From IMG/VR virus record IMGVR_UViG_3300022918_000016, positions 1 through 52,569 of that record: a stretch of DNA of 52,569 bases; one strand, written 5' to 3'. Of this stretch, positions 48,826-52,569 are shown piece after piece. This stretch comes from a virus. Position 1 is the stretch's first letter, and the number at the start of each line of letters is the position of its first letter. The notes under the pieces are model-generated. The model saw nothing but the letters and a program-made list of their open reading frames with translations, did no database searches and was not told where the DNA came from. A program made the translations under genes and the position numbers.

Positions 48826-49070
48826 TAGTTATATTTTAAAATTATTTTACACTCCCATTCAAAACCCCAAGAGTAATCTATATCAAAAGATATTTTATTT
48901 GATTCTAAAACTTTTAACGTCTTAGATAATTTACTTACTGATATTGATATATTTTCAATATTAAAATCTATCAAAACTTTAGACAGGTCAGATATTTTGT
49001 AAATATTTACAAAGTTTTGACCTATTACATTTAGAACCTTATTGTATTTTAATGTCGCTCTAGCTTTCAT
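48825..49070 (-). CDS. Small hypothetical protein, 81 aa
   Basis: ATG at 49070 (MKARATLKYNKVLNV) is chosen because 49145 lies above the promoter. Contains ISISVSKLSKTLKVLESNKI and an aromatic end. First gene of its transcript; function unknown. Confidence 0.6.
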   Translation of the reverse strand: MKARATLKYNKVLNVIGQNFVNIYKISDLSKVLIDFNIENISISVSKLSKTLKVLESNKISFDIDYSWGFEWECKIILKYN

Positions 49071-49092
49071 AATTCCTATTGTTTTATACATA

Positions 49093-49126
49093 CAAATATA
49101 CACCATTATATAATACCCACAACAAA
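49093..49126 (-). promoter_or_regulatory. Promoter of the right small-gene operon
   Basis: Minus-strand TTTG at 49126-49123, 22 bases, then TATATTTG at 49100-49093, about 22 bases before the ATG at 49070. A terminator for the preceding gene lies just before it, so transcription restarts here. Confidence 0.65.
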
Positions 49127-49132
49127 ATTGTG

Positions 49133-49162
49133 AAAAAAAATACACCCGTTAAGGTGTATTTT
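49133..49162 (-). terminator. Terminator after the 49173 gene
   Basis: Minus-strand AAAATACACC (49162-49153) pairs perfectly with GGTGTATTTT (49146-49137) around six bases and runs into more T. It closes the transcript that includes the 715-residue gene. Confidence 0.88.
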
Positions 49163-49172
49163 ACAAATTAAG

Positions 49173-49487
49173 TTATTCTGATTTATAATTACGTAAATAC
49201 TGCTTCATATACTCATTTGTTGTATCCCTGATAACAGGTTTTTCTACACGTAATTTTTTAATTATTTCTTTTGATTTTTCTACTGAATTTTTAGAAACAT
49301 CTGAAGCTGATTTTATTTCTCCTGTAATAGAATCGTTTTTAGTTTTAATCGTTTTCTGTAGCTGCTCCGTTTTATTAGATACAGGCAGATGTTCACGAAG
49401 TGGCGCGGTTAAAAACCACACAGCTAAACCTGCTATTATTGCGGCTGCCAATACTGCCCATCCCGGGTATTTAGTTTCTTGTTCCAT
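49173..49487 (-). CDS. Membrane-anchored coiled-coil protein, 104 aa
   Basis: One N-terminal membrane segment (WAVLAAAIIAGLAVWFL at about 10-26) followed by a long charged helical region (KTEQLQKTIKTKNDSITGEI) in the periplasm. That is the plan of an inner-membrane spanin; the lipoprotein at 52098 could be its outer-membrane partner. The pairing is inference, and the lysis block lies far away at 13-16 kb. Confidence 0.6.
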   Translation of the reverse strand: MEQETKYPGWAVLAAAIIAGLAVWFLTAPLREHLPVSNKTEQLQKTIKTKNDSITGEIKSASDVSKNSVEKSKEIIKKLRVEKPVIRDTTNEYMKQYLRNYKSE

Positions 49488-49493
49488 GATTTA

Positions 49494-51638
49494 TTACTCC
49501 ATTTGTTTAATTACTATTTCGCACAACTCTTTAATCATAACCGATTTCATTTTACCGTTTGGATCTGGCGCGCGATTTAGAATATCGATTATTTCCAAAG
49601 CTAAATCCTTACGCCCTATGTTGCTATATGACCTGCATTTAATAAACGCATCAGGTACGGGATTAAGGTTTAAAAAATAAGCGTGTGCTTTATCGAAATG
49701 CTGCAGCGGAGTATTACCTGGCATTGCAGGTTTAAATGTTGTTTCGGGCTGATAACCTAAAGGTATGTTTGATTTTACTGGTTGCGGCGCAGGTGCTGGC
49801 TTAGATGGTTTAGGCTGCTCCATACCCTGTAATACAGTTTGTTTTAATCCGTCTACGATTTCGATGACGGGTTCGGGTTCTGTTATAGCTTCGGGAATAG
49901 GAGGTAAAACCTCGTTAATTACTGGTGTTGCAGGTTCGGGCGCAGGATTATTCATAGCAGCTAATTTAGCTTGCATTTCCGCTAATTGCTTTTCTAAATC
50001 CTGCTTCTCTTTCAGTAACTTATTATTTTCAGATTCTTGCGCTTCTAATTCAGATTTTTTCTGCTGCCCGTCAGTAACAAATTTTAAAAACTCTTCTTCG
50101 GTGGCTGTGTCGATTTGCGTGCCGGTAACAAATAAATTACGGATATTATACAGGTCGCCATTAAAAATATATCCGGCATCGAATAAATCCTGTTTTCGAT
50201 TATTCAGTTTAGCGATCTGGGCGGTGCGCTCTGCCTGGATTCGGATTTCTTCGGCGTTTTCAAAACGTAAGCGTTCTGTTTTTTGTTTTTCGTGAGCTTC
50301 ACGGGTTATTTTAGCGGCAGGCGTAACCAATGATTTGATAGTTGATTTTATAGAGTTTAGCAGCTTACTGGCACCTGCTTCTATTTTCTCAGTATCGGTG
50401 CTGGCTTTTAGTAATGCCGATTCATGTTTCTTAGCTAATTTAAGCGATTTAACATCTATTATAGATATAAACGGATTGGCGGCAGCTATAGCCTCCTGTT
50501 TGGCTACAAGGTTCTTTAGATCGCTTATTTTATCAGGTTGTATCGATAAAACTGTTTCGAGCGTGGCTAATCCCGTTTCATTATCTTCAGCAGCAGGTAA
50601 CTCCTGAAATTCTACCGTTTCAGCCGGATCTGTTTTTTTTATTTTAGGAGGGTTTAATTCCATTCCGATATGCATCAAACGTTCTTCCCATTCTTTCGGC
50701 TCTGCTTCCTGCAAGTAATCCATTTTTACAGATATAATACCCTTCTCGAATTTATCAGATTCCTGATTGTAAATTAATCCATAATACTGCATTGCAGAAA
50801 TTCTGCGCTGTCTTTCGATAGCGTGTTCCGGGATTGAAATATCGAATTTTTTATCTGCGGCGGGCGCGGCTGGTTGCTCCATAGGTTGTAATAGATTTTT
50901 AAGTTTTTTAGTTTCGTTTTCGGGGTATCCTGTAAGGTTATTTAATAATATTTTTTTAGCTTCGGTTACGGCTATCTCAGCAGATGGTAATTCAAATTTA
51001 GAACACGGAATAGAAAAGCCTGCACTCCTGTTGTGCATAAATTCAATACCATACGCCCAAAGATTTCTATCAGATTTAGCGATTACTATTTTACATTCTA
51101 TCCCACCTGCATCGAACATAAATTCGGTATCAGGATTAAGAGCAACACCGTTGTCATTTATTTTATAGTTTTTCATAGATGGTAAATTATTTTGCAGTTC
51201 CTGTATTCGCTGCGGTATTGTGATATTTTTACTGTTGATGTATTTTAATTCTGTTTTCAGCAGGTAAACCCCTGATTTATATCTTAGTGATAACAAATAT
51301 TCATGCAATACCTGTATGTGTTCAGGTGTGTTCGGCGGAAATAAAACCGATAACTCTGTGAAATGTTCCCCGGTTAAATCATGGCTTTGTTTCTCATGTA
51401 CGATATCGAAAACACCTAAATCTGAGAGGGTTAATTTTTCAGTGATAACCCTATTTTTAAAAGCCAGTAAATCTGATGGTGCTGTAATTTCGCGTAATGA
51501 ATCATCGATTTCAATCAGGATAGTGTTCCTGCGTAATAAACCCGATGTGTGCAGGTTGTAAACTTTATAAGGTTTTCCATCGATGTTTATTGTTTCATGA
51601 TGCTCTGAGGCGGTGTTGCCGCGTTTAAGGGGTTTCAT
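49494..51638 (-). CDS. Large hypothetical coiled-coil protein, 714-715 aa
   Basis: ATG at 51638 (MKPLKRGNTASEHHETIN) is preferred over 51647 to reduce overlap. N-terminal beta-rich region (1-260); then a helical region with ESALLKASTDTEKIEAGASK and THE-like charged helices near 400-480 (KITREAHEKQKTERLRFENA); coiled coil (KQDLEKQLAEMQAKLAAM) near 555; a long proline-rich linker; and a small helical end. Not a tape measure protein (too hydrophilic, too far from the tail genes). The middle resembles proteins found beside phage recombination genes. Function unknown. Confidence 0.7.
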   Translation of the reverse strand: MKPLKRGNTASEHHETINIDGKPYKVYNLHTSGLLRRNTILIEIDDSLREITAPSDLLAFKNRVITEKLTLSDLGVFDIVHEKQSHDLTGEHFTELSVLFPPNTPEHIQVLHEYLLSLRYKSGVYLLKTELKYINSKNITIPQRIQELQNNLPSMKNYKINDNGVALNPDTEFMFDAGGIECKIVIAKSDRNLWAYGIEFMHNRSAGFSIPCSKFELPSAEIAVTEAKKILLNNLTGYPENETKKLKNLLQPMEQPAAPAADKKFDISIPEHAIERQRRISAMQYYGLIYNQESDKFEKGIISVKMDYLQEAEPKEWEERLMHIGMELNPPKIKKTDPAETVEFQELPAAEDNETGLATLETVLSIQPDKISDLKNLVAKQEAIAAANPFISIIDVKSLKLAKKHESALLKASTDTEKIEAGASKLLNSIKSTIKSLVTPAAKITREAHEKQKTERLRFENAEEIRIQAERTAQIAKLNNRKQDLFDAGYIFNGDLYNIRNLFVTGTQIDTATEEEFLKFVTDGQQKKSELEAQESENNKLLKEKQDLEKQLAEMQAKLAAMNNPAPEPATPVINEVLPPIPEAITEPEPVIEIVDGLKQTVLQGMEQPKPSKPAPAPQPVKSNIPLGYQPETTFKPAMPGNTPLQHFDKAHAYFLNLNPVPDAFIKCRSYSNIGRKDLALEIIDILNRAPDPNGKMKSVMIKELCEIVIKQME

Positions 51639-51954
51639 CAGGCACAAGCTTAAGCGCGTTTAGGATGCGTTGTTTTGGGGTCTTGCCTAATGATATAGCA
51701 CTGTCGTTTATTTCGTAGACGTGATCCATAAAATCACTCGTTTGTCCGTGAAGATTTTTATATACTGGCGCGAGTAAATTACCTAAGCTAACCGCTTCTT
51801 CAACTTTATTTTCAAGGCTTAAAACCTGTAGCCCGCAATGACCAAGCGCGCAATGACAATCAGGATCTGATTTACTGGTTAAGATACCAACGCACCATTT
51901 CTCATCGGGTATAGCCTGAAATTTCTCTATAAAATATTGTTTAGTGTATTTCAT
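51625..51954 (-). CDS. Conserved small phage protein with CAxGHCG motif, 109 aa
   Basis: YTKQYFIEKFQAIPDEKWC leads to DCHCALGHCGLQ, then KTPKQRILNALKLV. I recall this arrangement from Bacteroidetes phage proteins of unknown function. The Cys/His cluster could bind metal. It overlaps the start of the large coiled-coil gene by 14 bases. Confidence 0.7.
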   Translation of the reverse strand: MKYTKQYFIEKFQAIPDEKWCVGILTSKSDPDCHCALGHCGLQVLSLENKVEEAVSLGNLLAPVYKNLHGQTSDFMDHVYEINDSAISLGKTPKQRILNALKLVPDETP

Positions 51955-52091
51955 TACTTGGTAGTATTTAAATCGTTAAATAATTCCGTAATCTCCAACT
52001 CCGTATAAAACCGATCCTTAAATCGGTATTTTTTACGGGTTATCGTTTTTACGGGTGTGGTCTGGGTTTCGATGAAGGTTTTTAGTGTCAT
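51954..52091 (-). CDS. Small basic protein, 45 aa
   Basis: MTLKTFIETQTTPVKTIT, then RKKYRFKDRFYTELEITE. Its stop overlaps the next ATG (TAATG), which supports translation. No family recognised. Confidence 0.55.
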   Translation of the reverse strand: MTLKTFIETQTTPVKTITRKKYRFKDRFYTELEITELFNDLNTTK

Positions 52092-52097
52092 GGGTTT

Positions 52098-52304
52098 TTA
52101 TTTAATTACAGTAGTGAATAATTTACCACCATGCACCAATGCATAAGCCTCTGGGTTATCGTAAAGCGTGTCATTGATGCTTATATAATATTTATCTGCG
52201 GGCTTTACGTTAACTGTTTCATAAGGTTGATTTTTAAATTCAGATTTTTTAACACATGAGGTTAGAGAGGTTAAAACGATAAGTGATACGATAATAATTT
52301 TCAT
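52098..52304 (-). CDS. Small lipoprotein, 68 aa
   Basis: ATG at 52304 begins a classic lipoprotein signal: MKIIIVSLIVLTSLTSC with lipobox LTSC, Cys17. The mature part (VKKSEFKNQPYETVNVKPAD) is short, and the ATG at 52379 falls before the promoter. Possible outer spanin, or a surface or exclusion protein. Confidence 0.75.
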   Translation of the reverse strand: MKIIIVSLIVLTSLTSCVKKSEFKNQPYETVNVKPADKYYISINDTLYDNPEAYALVHGGKLFTTVIK

Positions 52305-52339
52305 AATAGGTATTTTTAAATGCTGTTTTTTTATACATA

Positions 52340-52369
52340 CAAATATACACCTATTTTTCAATTCACAAA
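52340..52369 (-). promoter_or_regulatory. Promoter before the lipoprotein gene
   Basis: Minus-strand TTTG at 52369-52366, 18 bases, then TATATTTG at 52347-52340. It lies just beyond the primase-helicase stop and drives the genes 52304 to 49173. Confidence 0.65.
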
Positions 52370-52384
52370 CATTTTTCACAAAAA

Positions 52385-52569
52385 TTATTTAAATTTTATT
52401 TCTGTCTGTTCTTCGTTATTTCGTATCACTTCAAACGGCTTACCTTCCGTGGCAGGCGAAGCCCCGAATATAATCTCACTATTAACCTTTGTAGCGCGTG
52501 ATTTCGTCTTAGAACCGAACACTATACCATCTACCTTAACTGCGCCCTCTAAACGCATTAAAAACACTG
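52385..52569 (-). CDS. Primase-helicase, C-terminal end (continues the 1..2711 gene)
   Basis: This is the terminal part of the primase-helicase on the right end of the linear window; the stop is at 52385. Across the circular join the 18 residues after residue 903 complete a 921-residue protein, ending in a charged tail (RNNEEQTEIKFK). The repeat copy of codon 862 is GTG (Val) here and GGG (Gly) at the left end, so one of the two is likely an error. Confidence 0.9.
   Translation of the reverse strand, partial: VFLMRLEGAVKVDGIVFGSKTKSRATKVNSEIIFGASPATEGKPFEVIRNNEEQTEIKFK
52440..52569. repeat. Terminal direct repeat, right copy
   Basis: Matches 1-130 at 129 of 130 positions. See the left copy for the circular-closure argument. 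Confidence 0.95.

Noticed and set aside
49494-51638. Second tape measure protein
   Set aside because: It lacks the tape-measure domain and hydrophobic segments, and is not in the tail module; a true tape measure protein is at 29798-33322.
1-52569. tRNA genes, CRISPR arrays, integrase, transposase or reverse transcriptase (diversity-generating element)
   Set aside because: I looked for a TpsiC-like arm with flanking stems, regular spaced repeats, tyrosine or serine recombinase motifs and the YxDD motif and saw none. A machine scan (tRNAscan-SE, HMMs) would be firmer.

Overview
The window is one complete, circularly closing genome of a tailed phage of a Bacteroidetes host. The last 130 bases repeat the first 130 with one mismatch, and the primase-helicase gene runs across that junction, so the unique genome is about 52.44 kb. 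The host assignment rests on AT-rich DNA, many promoter boxes of the Bacteroidetes form TAnnTTTG (mostly TATATTTG, sometimes with TTTG about 20 bases upstream), starts preceded by A-rich stretches rather than Shine-Dalgarno sites, and many small protein families known from Bacteroidetes phages. A long tape measure gene and no visible sheath gene suggest a siphovirus. I see no integrase, DNA polymerase, tRNA, CRISPR array or reverse transcriptase.

Layout. (1) 8215 down to 1 and on through the junction to 52385, minus strand: DNA metabolism, with an SF2 helicase, HNH protein, cytosine methyltransferase-like protein, DEDDh exonuclease, VRR-NUC nuclease and a 921-residue primase-helicase. (2) 8323-12971, plus strand: small early genes, an alarmone-hydrolase-like HD protein, a RecE-like protein with altered active-site positions, a DUF2493 protein, two HNH proteins, an SSB-like protein and a Rad52/DdrA-like annealing protein. 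(3) 21653 down to 13142, minus: distal tail and fibre genes, then a lysis block of small membrane proteins and an M15 endolysin with two calcium-loop motifs. (4) 44695 down to 23613, minus: terminase, portal, protease, capsid, connectors, tail tube, chaperone-like pair, tape measure and a 907-residue tail protein. (5) Three plus-strand islands of accessory genes interrupt the minus-strand blocks: 21760-23620, 26573-29725 and 45031-46262. (6) 52304 down to 46316, minus: small genes, lipoproteins and a 715-residue coiled-coil protein.

The genes fit a phage that relies on the host polymerase, supplies its own primase-helicase and annealing-type recombination, and packages a procapsid matured by its own protease.

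The most unusual signals are these. Two 5' leaders in the 26573-29725 island share one structure, a 5' hairpin whose 7-base loop can pair with the loop of a downstream hairpin, and the pairing is kept by compensatory changes between the copies. Two genes join a DNA-binding domain in frame to an export signal that has its own possible start codon. The RecE-like protein has lost the expected catalytic residues. The capsid operon begins with a structured leader.
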